64,000 bases of DNA, taken from NCBI GenBank assembly GCA_007859835.1, contig SJPJ01000001.1:6765260-6829259 (forward strand), read 5' to 3'. This document shows, piece by piece, positions 54,539 through 64,000 of the stretch. The notes under the pieces are model-generated. The model had not been told where the DNA came from and did not search any database. It saw only the letters and a list, made by a program, of their open reading frames with translations. Each line of letters begins with the position of its first letter. The stretch's first letter is position 1. Made by a program: the position numbers and the translations under genes. The stretch comes from Novipirellula herctigrandis. GTDB taxonomy: Bacteria > Planctomycetota > Planctomycetia > Pirellulales > Pirellulaceae.

Positions 54539-54581
54539 CATGAGAAATTGTTTTGAGGCTTCCCGCGAATCGCCCCTTACT

Positions 54582-54644
54582 GTGGCTGCCGTCGCCAGAC
54601 GGTGGAGTGGAACGCAAAAAACTTGCTCTGGCGAGCGAGGCTAC
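54582..54644. repeat. Inverted repeat ahead of the ATPase gene
   Basis: GTGGCTGCCGTCGCCAGA (54582-54599) and TCTGGCGAGCGAGGCTAC (54627-54644) are imperfect inverted copies sharing TCGCCAGA and a GT-GC start. They lie between the lipase and MoxR-like genes. This could be a dispersed genomic repeat or a hairpin; the final arm has no T-run. Confidence 0.55.
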
Positions 54645-54661
54645 AACGATGAGCACTTAGG

Positions 54662-55666
54662 ATGAACCGGCATAAGAAAAAGACGGATTCGGTAAGGATT
54701 GGCGAAATTTCCGATGGGCATGTCGAAGTCGACGGCGTTCGGTTGAAATTGTCCCATCCCTACGAAGCACCGGGCCAATGGATTGGCCAGCAAGAGATTC
54801 TGATGCAGCTTTTGGCGTGCTGGATCACGGTCGACGAATCCGATTTGCCTCTCACGCCACGATTGACTGGGCCGCCCGGGGTTGGGAAAACTCAGCTTGC
54901 GATCGCCGCTGCCCAGGCCCAACAGCGCCCCCTGTTTATCTATCAATGTACCGCCGACACTCGGCCCGAAGATTTGTTGATCACTCCGGTGCTAAGCCAA
55001 GGTGGTTCGATTTCCTATCACGCTTCGCCGCTTGTGACCGCGATGCTTGTCGGTGGCGTTTGCGTGCTCGACGAAGGGAACCGGATGAACGAAAAGTCAT
55101 GGGCATCGCTCGCCCCGCTGCTGGATGGTCGTCGCTATGTCGAGTCGATTGTTGCCGGCATCACGATTCCTGCGGCCCCCGATTTTCGTTCGGCGGTGAC
55201 GATGAACCAGGACGAGTCGACGTTTGAGATTCCTGATTACATCATGAGTCGGTTGCAACCAACATTGGCTGTTGGGTTTCCGACCAAGCAGGATGAAATG
55301 GCGATCTTGCAGTATCATTTGCCGTTCGCGAAGGCCGAGATGTTGGCGATGACGGTCGAGTTCTTACAGCATTCGCATGAGCTGAAACTCGACTTTTCCC
55401 CACGAGACGGGATCAATTTGCTTCGTTTCGCGTTGAAACGGATGATGCAAGACCCCACGCATCCGGTCAGTGCGGATGAGGCTTGGCAGGAAGCCTTGGA
55501 AAAATGCTTGGGTGAGGATGCCGTCGATCTCGAGTCGCTCGCCCAACGCCGGCGTAGGACACTCGGGGGGGACGCTGTCCCGCTTGGATTGGCTGATTTG
55601 TTCTTCGATGTGGACGACCCAATGCATCCGGACCGGGAGGATGACGAAGAAGACGAAGAGTTTTAA
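54662..55666 (+). CDS. MoxR-family AAA+ ATPase
   Basis: 334-residue AAA+ chaperone-like ATPase. Walker A is [11 protein letters not shown] (~77), Walker B is [12 protein letters not shown] (~140), and sensor region [19 protein letters not shown] carries the arginine finger region of MoxR proteins. The C-terminal lid is helical and ends in a highly acidic tail ([10 protein letters not shown]). MoxR ATPases usually assemble or activate vWA-domain partners; here no vWA gene is adjacent and the one in the window is 15 kb away. ATG 54662 follows the inverted repeat. Confidence 0.9.
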   Translation: MNRHKKKTDSVRIGEISDGHVEVDGVRLKLSHPYEAPGQWIGQQEILMQLLACWITVDESDLPLTPRLTGPPGVGKTQLAIAAAQAQQRPLFIYQCTADTRPEDLLITPVLSQGGSISYHASPLVTAMLVGGVCVLDEGNRMNEKSWASLAPLLDGRRYVESIVAGITIPAAPDFRSAVTMNQDESTFEIPDYIMSRLQPTLAVGFPTKQDEMAILQYHLPFAKAEMLAMTVEFLQHSHELKLDFSPRDGINLLRFALKRMMQDPTHPVSADEAWQEALEKCLGEDAVDLESLAQRRRRTLGGDAVPLGLADLFFDVDDPMHPDREDDEEDEEF

Positions 55667-56308
55667 TGCCGCGTCGCTTTCCCAGATGACCTAGAGGCCA
55701 GCAGAGGCCAGCAGAGGCCAACAACTGAGCCCGCCGCTGAGGCCAACGGAGACGATCGTTGGGGGCTCCAATTGCGCGAACTCGTTGATTCATCGGCGGT
55801 TGGCGACAGGGCCAAATCCGACCGGCCCCAGATAGCCTGACTGCCTACCTACCCCCCGCTATCCACCCCTTAGCGTCTTTTGCTCTCATATTTTGGAACT
55901 TTCGTGGGCGTCGAACATCCAACGTGGAAGCGCGATCGTGCGGATTCTACGGCCTGAAAAAGAAATCCAACTGGGGGGTATACGGTTGTTTTTTGGCCAC
56001 ACTAGCCCGCATTGTCGCTACGACCATTCTGGATTACCCGATTGGTATAAGGACATGAAACATGACGCAAATCAATCGATTGAAGCGAGTTGCGCGGCAA
56101 CTATACTTGGCCAATGTGTTTCATCGCCCTTTTTACACGTGTAAGGGTCGTGAAGTTTCACTTGTTCAGAAATTACCAAACTTGCCTACTCGACGGACTT
56201 TCACTTTGATTGGTCCTTTGGGGCGGCAAATCCCAACTTTTACATCCTCCTCACTGCTGCGCTGCAAATCGGAATTTGTCTCGCGGTATCCTTTGGAAGG
56301 TTCGGTCT
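55667..56308. other. Long intergenic region before the giant gene
   Basis: About 640 bp without a convincing gene. A 10-bp unit AGAGGCCAGC is tandemly repeated near 55692-55720. Short frames at 55893-56144 and 56062-56322 have no recognisable features and are probably chance. The promoter of the giant secreted protein gene should be here. Confidence 0.4.
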
Positions 56309-59300
56309 ATGACCTCGCGTAAGCGAACTACATCGTCGACGTCGTCAAACACATCCGCGTCAAATTCATCCGCAGGGACCCCTCGTCGACGATCGGAATC
56401 ACGATCGAAGTCGTCGCAGAAGAAGGCGTTGCGGCGTCAGCACATTCTGGAAACCCTTGAGGCACGTCAATTATTGGCGGGTCCTCAGTTGATCGGTATC
56501 CAACCGAATGAAGGGGATTTGATTGTTGACGGAAGTGTCACCGAGGTCGCTCCTCGCGTGCTGACGTTCCGATTTGATCAAAACCAGCGGATCGATCCGA
56601 CCACGCTCGATGGCATCAAAATTGCCCGCGCGGGCCAAGATGATCTGTTCAACACGCCTGACGACGTTGCGATCAATCCTGGCCTCGTCACGCTTGGTGA
56701 TCCCAACGAGAACGAGATCGTGGTTCGGTTCGCTGAATCGTTGCCGGATGACAAGTACCGAATTGAAATCTTCGGATACGATGACACTGGTTTGGGTGTC
56801 ACTGGGATTCGCAACTCAACGGGCGAGCTTTTGCAGCCACGTACCGCGGGTGCGCGTTCGGACGTGGTTAACTTTGAGCTGCGTCTCGGTGCACTCGTCG
56901 AAGCGGTCGTGCCGCAGCCGGTGATTCGTGTGCTTGACGAGGACGGGTCCACGAAAGAGTTGAAGCAGAACCGTAACGAGATTGTGGTTTACTTCAATGA
57001 AGACGAATTGTTCGTCGAGAATGACGCTGCTGGGAATCCGACTGACCGATCGGCCGAGAATCCTCGTTTCTATCAATTGTTGTTCACGCAAGAGACCGCG
57101 CGGACGACTGACGACTTGTTGTACCATCCCGACAAAGTGGTTTACGACGCAACGACCAACACGGCTAGGTTGTTCTTTGCCGATGACATTAATGAATTGC
57201 CAGGCGTCCCCGCGGGTGGCGGATCATGGCGACTTCGGGTCGGTTCGGCCGTGGACGTGCGCGAAGATTTGATCATTCAGCCAACCACAGTCGATGTCGA
57301 TCCGGCGGCCGCTGGTGATACTTTGTCGACCGCGTTCGATATCGGTACTTTTGGGATGGGGCCTGGGCTGACCAGTGCGGTGTACCGTGAATCGATTGAA
57401 CCGCAATCTTTCTTGATTGAATTGCCTGGCGGAAATGATGATCCAGGACATCGCGAATTGGATGAAGCGGCGGGCAGTTTGCTGCAGCACATCAACAGTT
57501 TGTTCGGTCCTGATACGCAAGATGGTATCACCGAGATTTCCTATAACTTTAACGCTGTTTTTGATTCGACCACCGCGGGTGCCTCGTTCTTGAACCAAAT
57601 CACCGACCGCCAAAAAGACCGCATTCGCGAAGCTCTGGAACTGTGGTCGGTCAAAATTGGCGTTCAGTTCCGCGAAACCGTCAGCGAGGGTATTACGTTC
57701 GCGCTTGGCGATCCAGCGAACTTGCAGCCCAAATTGGGGACGACGATCGTTGGTCAAGGGACACTCGGTGCGCGGCTGCGAATCGACCCAACATTTGACC
57801 AATCAGCGTTGGTGTTCAGTAACCAAACCAATTTCCAAACCGCGTATGGCGAAGACTTCCTTCGCAAGTCTGCGGCTGGGATCGGGTTGATTCTTGGGCT
57901 GGAAACCACACCGGACCTTCCGTCCCAGACATTGATGAGTCTGAATTCGGGCTACTTGAACGCCAGTATTGACAGCCTTGGTGACTTGGAGCCGGTTTTC
58001 CCAGGTAACTTTGACGTGCTGCATGGCCAATACGTTCATCGGCCTGACAGCATCGATGTCGACATGTATCGATTCGAAGTTGACTTTGGCGATGAAGACA
58101 AAGTTGGCACATTCACGGCTGAGACTTTTGCCGAGCGTTTGGCTGATTCGAGCATGCTCGATACAACCTTGACTCTATTCAAAGAGCAGAAAGCTTCGCT
58201 AACGACGACGTTTGGCGTCGCAGGAACGCTACGAGTTCGTTTCGATTCAAAACTCGATGGTTTGCTCAGTAATTGTTTGAAAATTAGCTTTGTTGAACAA
58301 CAAGGTGCGGGCGGTGTCACGGTCAATCGTGTCCAAGATAGTGCTGGGAACGATTTGCCAAATGCGATTGAATTAGTCGTCCCTCGTGATACTCCGTTTA
58401 CTGCTAACGACGTAATTGCAGCGATCAACGGCGACGCGTTTGCCAGCTCGATCGTTTCGGCCACGCTGGAAAGTGGCGATGGTGCCACGGATATTTCAAG
58501 TAACGTCACGAACTACTCGCCACTGGAACTCAGTGGTGGTGGATTGGTTCAACTCAGCCGCAACGATGATTACTTCAGCGAAGATTCGCGGCTTTCGGCT
58601 TCGCTCGACGGAGGGATCTATTACGTTGGCGTCGCGGCAAGTGGAAATGATAATTACGATCCGACGATTCCCGAGAGTGGTTACGGCGGATTGACTCAGG
58701 GTGAGTATGAATTGAACATCAAGTTCGAGCCCCAAGTGGACGAACGCGATGTGATTCGCGATTTGGATAGTGATCGCGAGGGAGTTCCGGGATTGATCCT
58801 TGACGGTGACGGCGATGGGATCGCTGGCGGCGCGAACAATTTCTGGTTCCAAACTCGTCCGCTAAACCGGACGGTAAACATTACCGATAACGGCACCCAA
58901 ATTGTGCCCGGTCAAACGGTTCAAATCACCAGTGCGACGGGCTTGGTGCGAACCTACGAATTTGTTCCGACAGGTGGTTCGGCCAAGGCCGGAAATATAC
59001 CGGTTCTCTATAATCCGGTTGAACAATCGTCTCCCGAAGTGCTGGCCACGGCGCTGCAAACCGCAATCAATCTTCAAGCGGTTCAAACCGGTGTGATGGC
59101 GACGACCAACGGAGCCGCGATTGAGTTGACCGGCGATCGATCATTGGCATTGTCGACCGATTCCGCTGCGATCGAAGTCCTCGGGCGAAATATTTTCGTC
59201 GACAAGAGCGCCGAGGTACTGTCGGATGGCAGCCTCGCGAAACCGTTCAATAACATCGCGAACTCCGACGTACCTAATGCGTTTGACGCCGCACTTCCAG

Positions 59301-62300
59301 GCGACATCGTTCGCATTATTGGCAACGGAGGTGCGGACCAAAACATCGCGACCGAAGTGGACAACTATAGCTACCAGATCGGGATTCCGGACGTCGGTGG
59401 CGGAACATACGAAGATGGCCGGGCGTTGGAAGTGCCCAAAGATGTCACGACGATGATTGATGCGGGTGCAGCATTCAAACTCCGTAGTGCCTATATCGGC
59501 GTTGGTAGTAGCACGGTCCAAGTTGACCGTAGCAATGGTGCGCTTCAGGTTCTCGGAACGCCTCGCTTGGTCGACCTTAGTTTGACAAACAATGCGGTTC
59601 CTGCGGACCGGCCGGTGCCGACACTTATCGCTCAAGAAAATGTCACGGAGGGTGGCTACGATGACGGAAGCGTTATCTTTACAAGTTTCTTTGATCGGGC
59701 CGTCGACGCGGACGCCGCGGCGAATCTGCAATCGGCTCAGCCGGGCGATTGGGGCGGTATCCGCTTGAGACGCGATATCGACCGTTTCGAAGGCCGACGT
59801 CACATCGAAGAAGAGGCCATCTTCCTTGATTCGATCAATCATGCCGAAATTCGTTATGGCGGTAGCCGGAATGTACTGATCGATTCGGTCCCGCAACTTG
59901 CTAACCCAATTGATATTTTTGATCTGCGACCTTCGATCACCTTTACCGAGATTTCACAAAGTGCTGATGCCGCAATCAGTGCGCTTCCAGACAGCTTTGA
60001 AGAGTCAAGTTATCAATCACCCGAATTCCAGGCCTCGGGTGTTTACACCGCCGATTATGACCGGGTTGGCCCCGATATTCACAGCAATTTGTTGTTTGAT
60101 AATAGTATCAACGGGTTGTTTGTTCGCGTCGTAACCGCACCTACCGAGACACCCAAGGCGTTAACCGTTGCGGGACGTTTTGACGATACCGATATCGTCC
60201 ATTACATCGCTGACAATATCATCATCCAAGGGACACCGGGTGGATCGATCCAAGACGGTTTCGCACCGAGTATGGGGTTGGCCAGTGGGGATCAGCTTCG
60301 CGATGGCACATTTGCTGTTGGAACTTACAATTATGTAATGACGTTCGTCGATTCGAATGGTTTCGAATCACTAGCAAGTCCAACGCCGTTCTCGTTTGAC
60401 GTTGCCGCAAACGATTCATCGATTAAGTTGTTCAGCTTGCCACAAGTAGAACAAGGGTCGTCCTATTCGACGCGTCGACTGTATCGTCAAGATACCGCCG
60501 GTGGACCGTTTTACTTGGTGACTGGATTAGACGGTTCGGGGCAATCGTTCGTCGACCGAGGCACTCGAACCGATGGCGTTCTTGATACGACTCGCGAAGG
60601 TAATCGTGGGCGTCTCGATGCATCGCTCGTCGTTGACCCAGGTATGGTGATTAAGACGCGTGGATCGCGTTTTGAAGTCGGATTCGGTGCCCAGCTTTTG
60701 GCCGAAGGTACCACCCAACGACCGATTGTCTTTACCAGTGTTTTCGATGACCGGTTTGGTGCTGGCGGAACCTTCGATTCCAACAATGACGCCGACACCC
60801 CCGGTGGTGGCGCGGTTGGAAACTATGGCGATTGGGGTGGCCTTTACGGAAGTCCGACTTCGACGATTAGTCTTGATCATACGACGGTTGCCTACGGTGG
60901 TGGTGTCACGCTTCTAACGGGTGGACAAACTCGAGGTTTTGCGGCACTTGAACTTCACCAAGCGGAAGGTCGCATCACCAATTCGCGATTCGAATTCAAT
61001 GAAGACGGACAAGACGGTGCCGGGCCGGTTGGACGATTCGGCCGACTGGGCGTTACGCCGTCGACAATTTTTGTTCGTGGAGCACAACCGATCATTGTCG
61101 GGACGACCTTCTCGAACAACCGTGGTTCGATTATCGATATCGACGTTGAATCGCTGACTGACGAACGAGTGCTTGATACAGGACGTCAAACGGGTGCAAA
61201 CGATCGCTTTGACGAGCTTGATGATAACTACGGTCCGATGATTCGTTACAACCGCTATGAAGATAGCGAGAACGAAAGCAACGCGTCATTCCGCCAAATT
61301 TCAGGCATGGAAATTCGTGGCGGGACACTCACGACCGCTGGCGTTTGGGACGACACGGATATTGTTCACGTGCTGTTTGATTCCGTGACCGTCGAAAATT
61401 TGCATTCTTCTGGTGGCCTTCGTTTGTTAAGCCGCCTCGATGAAAGCTTGGTCGTGAAAATGCTCGGCTCGGCGGCACCGCATGATGCCTACCTTGGCAC
61501 CGGATTGACGGCGACCGGTTCGATGACCGATATCAGCGACCGAATTGGTGGCACGATCCATATTCTTGGACAACCGGGGGCACCGGTTGTTTTGACCAGT
61601 TTCTTAGATGACGCCGTCGGCGCCGGGTTGCGACCGGACGGGTCTCCGTTTACTGATACTAACGGTGATGGTATCGGTTCGCGTCCCGAAGAGAACGATT
61701 GGCGCAGCGTCTTTTTGGACCAATACAGCAACGATCGCAACGTTTCGGCTGCGTTGGAATTGGAACTGTCGACCGAATTGGCCCCCGGTTTGAACGGGGA
61801 TCTGGAAACCGCGCAAGAGCTTGGCGAATTGGCCTCAGGGCCTTACGCAAGCGATGATGTTCGCCGACTTGGTTTCGACGTCGAAGGCTTCCTGGGCGAT
61901 CGGCAAGATATTGATACCTACAGCTTCATCGGGACGCCCGGAACCGAAGTTTGGATCGACATTGATCGAACTTCTTACACGCTCGATACCGTCATCGAAG
62001 TGCTCGATGAAAACGGCAATGTGCTGGCACGTAGCGACAACAGTTTTGATGAGATCAGCGGCGCGTCGGATGTGCTTGTCTTGGATCCATCGTTCGAAGG
62101 AACAACGACATCACTGCAAACGCAGCCGGATGTGTTCACCGAGTTTGGTGCAGGCGGCCTTTATGAAGATTTCGGATCGACGAACCCACGTGACGCTGGT
62201 ATCCACTTTGTGTTACCCGGCAGTACCGCGGATTCCAACGCTCGGAGCGTCTATTTCTTCCGCGTCCTGAGCGCATCTCACAACCCCGATGACGCGGGTT

Positions 62301-64000
62301 GTGGTCTGACCGATGGTGGCTATCGATTCCAGTTGCGATTGCAAGAAGAACAGGAATTTGCTGGCAGCGTGGTCCGCTACACGGACATTCGCTACGCCAA
62401 CCATGGGATTCACACGCGTGGTTTGCCGAGTTCGTCACCACTTTTGGGTGAAGCTCAAGAGAATGAACAAATCAATTCGTTTATCGCCAGTAACGACTCG
62501 ATCGCCACCGATACTGGGTTCAATGGAACGGATATTCCAGGTAACCGTGCTCAATATCTTGGCAACTTGCTGCGAAGCGAAGACATGGTCTTCAGCGTTG
62601 GCGGGTCGTTGTCCAGTGGTGCCGATATTGACTTCTACCAAATCGATGTTGATCGAGTGAACGGTGGATTCAACTCGCAAACGACAGGTGTCTTTGATAT
62701 TGACTATGCGGATGGTTTCAATCGTCCCAATACGACACTTTACGTGTACTACGATCCCGATGGGGAAGACGGAGCGATCGAGCCAAGCTTGGTTCTTATC
62801 GGCGACGATAGCAGTGTACTAGACGATCAATCGAGTCCCGTTAGCGGGTTGGCAAACGACTTGCTCACGCGAGGCTCCGTGGCACCAGGGGATCCGTTCA
62901 TCGGGCCTGTGTCGTTGTCGGGTGGATCGTATTTTGTTGCAGTCGTCAATGATGGCTTGGTCGCGGATGCTTTATTGAATCCAACGACGCGACGCGAACC
63001 GCTCGAATCGGTGTTGCGAATTTTCGAAGACCATGTCAGCTCGATCGGTGGTGGCACGGCATTGGCGCCCCGTGAAGGCGCGTTCATTGACCAAACGACG
63101 CTGAATCCTGGTTGGTCGGTCACGCTTGATCGGGCGACAGATCCAGGACACGGTATTGGTGAAACCTTTAACGGGTCGCGAACCAACGCACTCTTCCCGC
63201 CAAGTGTTCAAACGGAAATTCAGTTCCAAAATGGGACGTTTGCTTCGGCACAGGATTTGTCGCTTGGTGATCCGCTGTGGAGTTTAGCCGACGATCCGAA
63301 CATCGGAAACCGATCGGTCAATACATCGCAATTCATTCCTCACACGACCGTTAACGGTAACACGTTTAATGAGATCGTTGATATCTATCGATTTGACGTT
63401 CCTGTCGATGGTTCGGCAGTCACTTTGGATATCGACTTTGGTGCGAACCCGTTCGTCTTTGACCCTGACAATTTGCCTGACGACTTCCCTGCTATCCCCA
63501 ACCAGAATGATCCGGATAGTGTCGATTTGAAATTGGAATTGTTCGACGCCAATTTCAATCGCATTGGATTTGACTCGTTTGATGCGGTGAGTGCAGGCCA
63601 GCTCGGATCGCTGCCGATGTTTGTCACCTCGACGTTTGGCAGTTCGTTGAGCGATGACCCGTTCATCCAGCAAACTCTTTTGGCGGGTACTTATTTCGTG
63701 GCGGTTTCGCCCGAAGCGACGACCTACGATGCGGGCACTCTCTCGTTCTCACTCGACCAAGACGAACGACCAACTTCGGGAACCTATTCTCTGCAAGTGA
63801 GTGTTGAAAATCATGCAAACGATGGTGGCGATCCGACGAATTCGTCGATTCATTTTGATCGTAGCCAACCAAGCGGGACAGTCGAAAGTGTCGCGTTTGA
63901 TTTGGCAGGTTATGGTCCGAACGATCAGCCTAATTTGTACTTCAGCTATTTTTACGATCCAGGATTCGGTGACGATGTCGCGATCACGGCCCGTAGCATA
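56309..64000 (+). CDS. Giant secreted protein with degenerate metalloprotease and PPC/beta-helix modules (runs off window)
   Basis: One uninterrupted frame from ATG 56309 to the window edge, more than 2560 residues. The N-terminus is Ser/Thr/Arg-rich followed by LETLEARQLLAG (~49-57), the planctomycete LExRxLLA-type export motif. An early Ig-like domain is followed (~400-560) by a metzincin-like domain (DRIREALELWSVKIGVQF, then AAGIGLILGLE near 522), in which the expected H-E-x2-H-x2-G-x2-H motif is missing. Later parts contain PPC-like modules (around 58040, 61910, 62630 and 63370) and parallel beta-helix modules (IFVDKSAEVLSDG, WGGIRLRRDI, WGGLYGSPTS). Probably a cell-surface adhesin or matrix protein. 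The C-terminus is unseen, so anchoring is unknown. Confidence 0.88.
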   Translation, partial: MTSRKRTTSSTSSNTSASNSSAGTPRRRSESRSKSSQKKALRRQHILETLEARQLLAGPQLIGIQPNEGDLIVDGSVTEVAPRVLTFRFDQNQRIDPTTLDGIKIARAGQDDLFNTPDDVAINPGLVTLGDPNENEIVVRFAESLPDDKYRIEIFGYDDTGLGVTGIRNSTGELLQPRTAGARSDVVNFELRLGALVEAVVPQPVIRVLDEDGSTKELKQNRNEIVVYFNEDELFVENDAAGNPTDRSAENPRFYQLLFTQETARTTDDLLYHPDKVVYDATTNTARLFFADDINELPGVPAGGGSWRLRVGSAVDVREDLIIQPTTVDVDPAAAGDTLSTAFDIGTFGMGPGLTSAVYRESIEPQSFLIELPGGNDDPGHRELDEAAGSLLQHINSLFGPDTQDGITEISYNFNAVFDSTTAGASFLNQITDRQKDRIREALELWSVKIGVQFRETVSEGITFALGDPANLQPKLGTTIVGQGTLGARLRIDPTFDQSALVFSNQTNFQTAYGEDFLRKSAAGIGLILGLETTPDLPSQTLMSLNSGYLNASIDSLGDLEPVFPGNFDVLHGQYVHRPDSIDVDMYRFEVDFGDEDKVGTFTAETFAERLADSSMLDTTLTLFKEQKASLTTTFGVAGTLRVRFDSKLDGLLSNCLKISFVEQQGAGGVTVNRVQDSAGNDLPNAIELVVPRDTPFTANDVIAAINGDAFASSIVSATLESGDGATDISSNVTNYSPLELSGGGLVQLSRNDDYFSEDSRLSASLDGGIYYVGVAASGNDNYDPTIPESGYGGLTQGEYELNIKFEPQVDERDVIRDLDSDREGVPGLILDGDGDGIAGGANNFWFQTRPLNRTVNITDNGTQIVPGQTVQITSATGLVRTYEFVPTGGSAKAGNIPVLYNPVEQSSPEVLATALQTAINLQAVQTGVMATTNGAAIELTGDRSLALSTDSAAIEVLGRNIFVDKSAEVLSDGSLAKPFNNIANSDVPNAFDAALPGDIVRIIGNGGADQNIATEVDNYSYQIGIPDVGGGTYEDGRALEVPKDVTTMIDAGAAFKLRSAYIGVGSSTVQVDRSNGALQVLGTPRLVDLSLTNNAVPADRPVPTLIAQENVTEGGYDDGSVIFTSFFDRAVDADAAANLQSAQPGDWGGIRLRRDIDRFEGRRHIEEEAIFLDSINHAEIRYGGSRNVLIDSVPQLANPIDIFDLRPSITFTEISQSADAAISALPDSFEESSYQSPEFQASGVYTADYDRVGPDIHSNLLFDNSINGLFVRVVTAPTETPKALTVAGRFDDTDIVHYIADNIIIQGTPGGSIQDGFAPSMGLASGDQLRDGTFAVGTYNYVMTFVDSNGFESLASPTPFSFDVAANDSSIKLFSLPQVEQGSSYSTRRLYRQDTAGGPFYLVTGLDGSGQSFVDRGTRTDGVLDTTREGNRGRLDASLVVDPGMVIKTRGSRFEVGFGAQLLAEGTTQRPIVFTSVFDDRFGAGGTFDSNNDADTPGGGAVGNYGDWGGLYGSPTSTISLDHTTVAYGGGVTLLTGGQTRGFAALELHQAEGRITNSRFEFNEDGQDGAGPVGRFGRLGVTPSTIFVRGAQPIIVGTTFSNNRGSIIDIDVESLTDERVLDTGRQTGANDRFDELDDNYGPMIRYNRYEDSENESNASFRQISGMEIRGGTLTTAGVWDDTDIVHVLFDSVTVENLHSSGGLRLLSRLDESLVVKMLGSAAPHDAYLGTGLTATGSMTDISDRIGGTIHILGQPGAPVVLTSFLDDAVGAGLRPDGSPFTDTNGDGIGSRPEENDWRSVFLDQYSNDRNVSAALELELSTELAPGLNGDLETAQELGELASGPYASDDVRRLGFDVEGFLGDRQDIDTYSFIGTPGTEVWIDIDRTSYTLDTVIEVLDENGNVLARSDNSFDEISGASDVLVLDPSFEGTTTSLQTQPDVFTEFGAGGLYEDFGSTNPRDAGIHFVLPGSTADSNARSVYFFRVLSASHNPDDAGCGLTDGGYRFQLRLQEEQEFAGSVVRYTDIRYANHGIHTRGLPSSSPLLGEAQENEQINSFIASNDSIATDTGFNGTDIPGNRAQYLGNLLRSEDMVFSVGGSLSSGADIDFYQIDVDRVNGGFNSQTTGVFDIDYADGFNRPNTTLYVYYDPDGEDGAIEPSLVLIGDDSSVLDDQSSPVSGLANDLLTRGSVAPGDPFIGPVSLSGGSYFVAVVNDGLVADALLNPTTRREPLESVLRIFEDHVSSIGGGTALAPREGAFIDQTTLNPGWSVTLDRATDPGHGIGETFNGSRTNALFPPSVQTEIQFQNGTFASAQDLSLGDPLWSLADDPNIGNRSVNTSQFIPHTTVNGNTFNEIVDIYRFDVPVDGSAVTLDIDFGANPFVFDPDNLPDDFPAIPNQNDPDSVDLKLELFDANFNRIGFDSFDAVSAGQLGSLPMFVTSTFGSSLSDDPFIQQTLLAGTYFVAVSPEATTYDAGTLSFSLDQDERPTSGTYSLQVSVENHANDGGDPTNSSIHFDRSQPSGTVESVAFDLAGYGPNDQPNLYFSYFYDPGFGDDVAITARSI

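Noticed and set aside
56062-56322. 86-codon frame before the giant gene
   Set aside because: It overlaps the start of the giant gene in another frame and has no recognisable features.
1-64000. CRISPR arrays, rRNA genes, prophage or integrase-type attachment sites
   Set aside because: I found no regularly spaced repeats, no rRNA sequence, no phage structural genes and no integrase next to the tRNA-Ser gene.

Overview
The window reads as a chromosomal segment of a marine planctomycete of the Pirellulaceae (Rhodopirellula-like). The signs are a DUF1559 pseudopilin followed by a small lipoprotein, PEP-CTERM sorting signals, two ECF sigma factor plus Ser/Thr kinase modules, a giant secreted protein with an N-terminal LExRxLLA-type motif, a SecA-like mini-ATPase, and dense sulfatase and glycosidase content with mixed operon directions. 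The genus is an inference from gene content; no rRNA or marker phylogeny was possible.

Region 1 (1-5.9 kb) is a mobile-element zone. It holds an ISAs1-type element cut by the window edge, an intact 918-bp IS5-type element with CTAG flanks, an O-acyltransferase gene, an ISAs1 copy disabled by a frameshift and a stop codon, and an IS5 transposase fragment. Region 2 (5.9-15.4 kb) is an exopolysaccharide cluster: three GT4 glycosyltransferases, a Wzy-like polymerase, a tiny PEP-CTERM protein, a WcaF-like acetyltransferase, a GT2 glycosyltransferase, UDP-GlcNAc 2-epimerase and GDP-mannose 4,6-dehydratase, followed by a strong terminator. Its first genes look more AT-rich than the rest.

Region 3 (15.8-33.2 kb) looks like a locus for breaking down fucosylated and sulfated polysaccharide. 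It has a GH95 fucosidase, an SGNH esterase, a GH128-like glucanase fused to a beta-helix and PEP-CTERM tail, a GH2 galactosidase and a GH30-like enzyme. An ECF sigma/kinase pair and a DUF1559/lipoprotein pair sit inside it. Five separate remnants of sulfatase genes lie between the intact genes, so the desulfating arm has decayed here.

Region 4 (33.5-56 kb) is mostly housekeeping and regulation. It holds tRNA-Ser(CGA) with its terminator, small secreted proteins, a D-2-hydroxyacid dehydrogenase, a membrane-anchored GIY-YIG protein, a metallophosphatase, a vWA protein, YgfZ, a second sigma/kinase pair, a mini-SecA with a receiver protein, lysS, dTDP-glucose dehydratase, the psd-pssA phosphatidylethanolamine pair, nadB, a class 3 lipase and a MoxR-like ATPase. 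Region 5 (56.3 kb to the end) is a single giant secreted protein of more than 2560 residues. It has a metalloprotease-like domain that lacks its zinc motif, followed by PPC-like and beta-helix modules, and it runs off the window.
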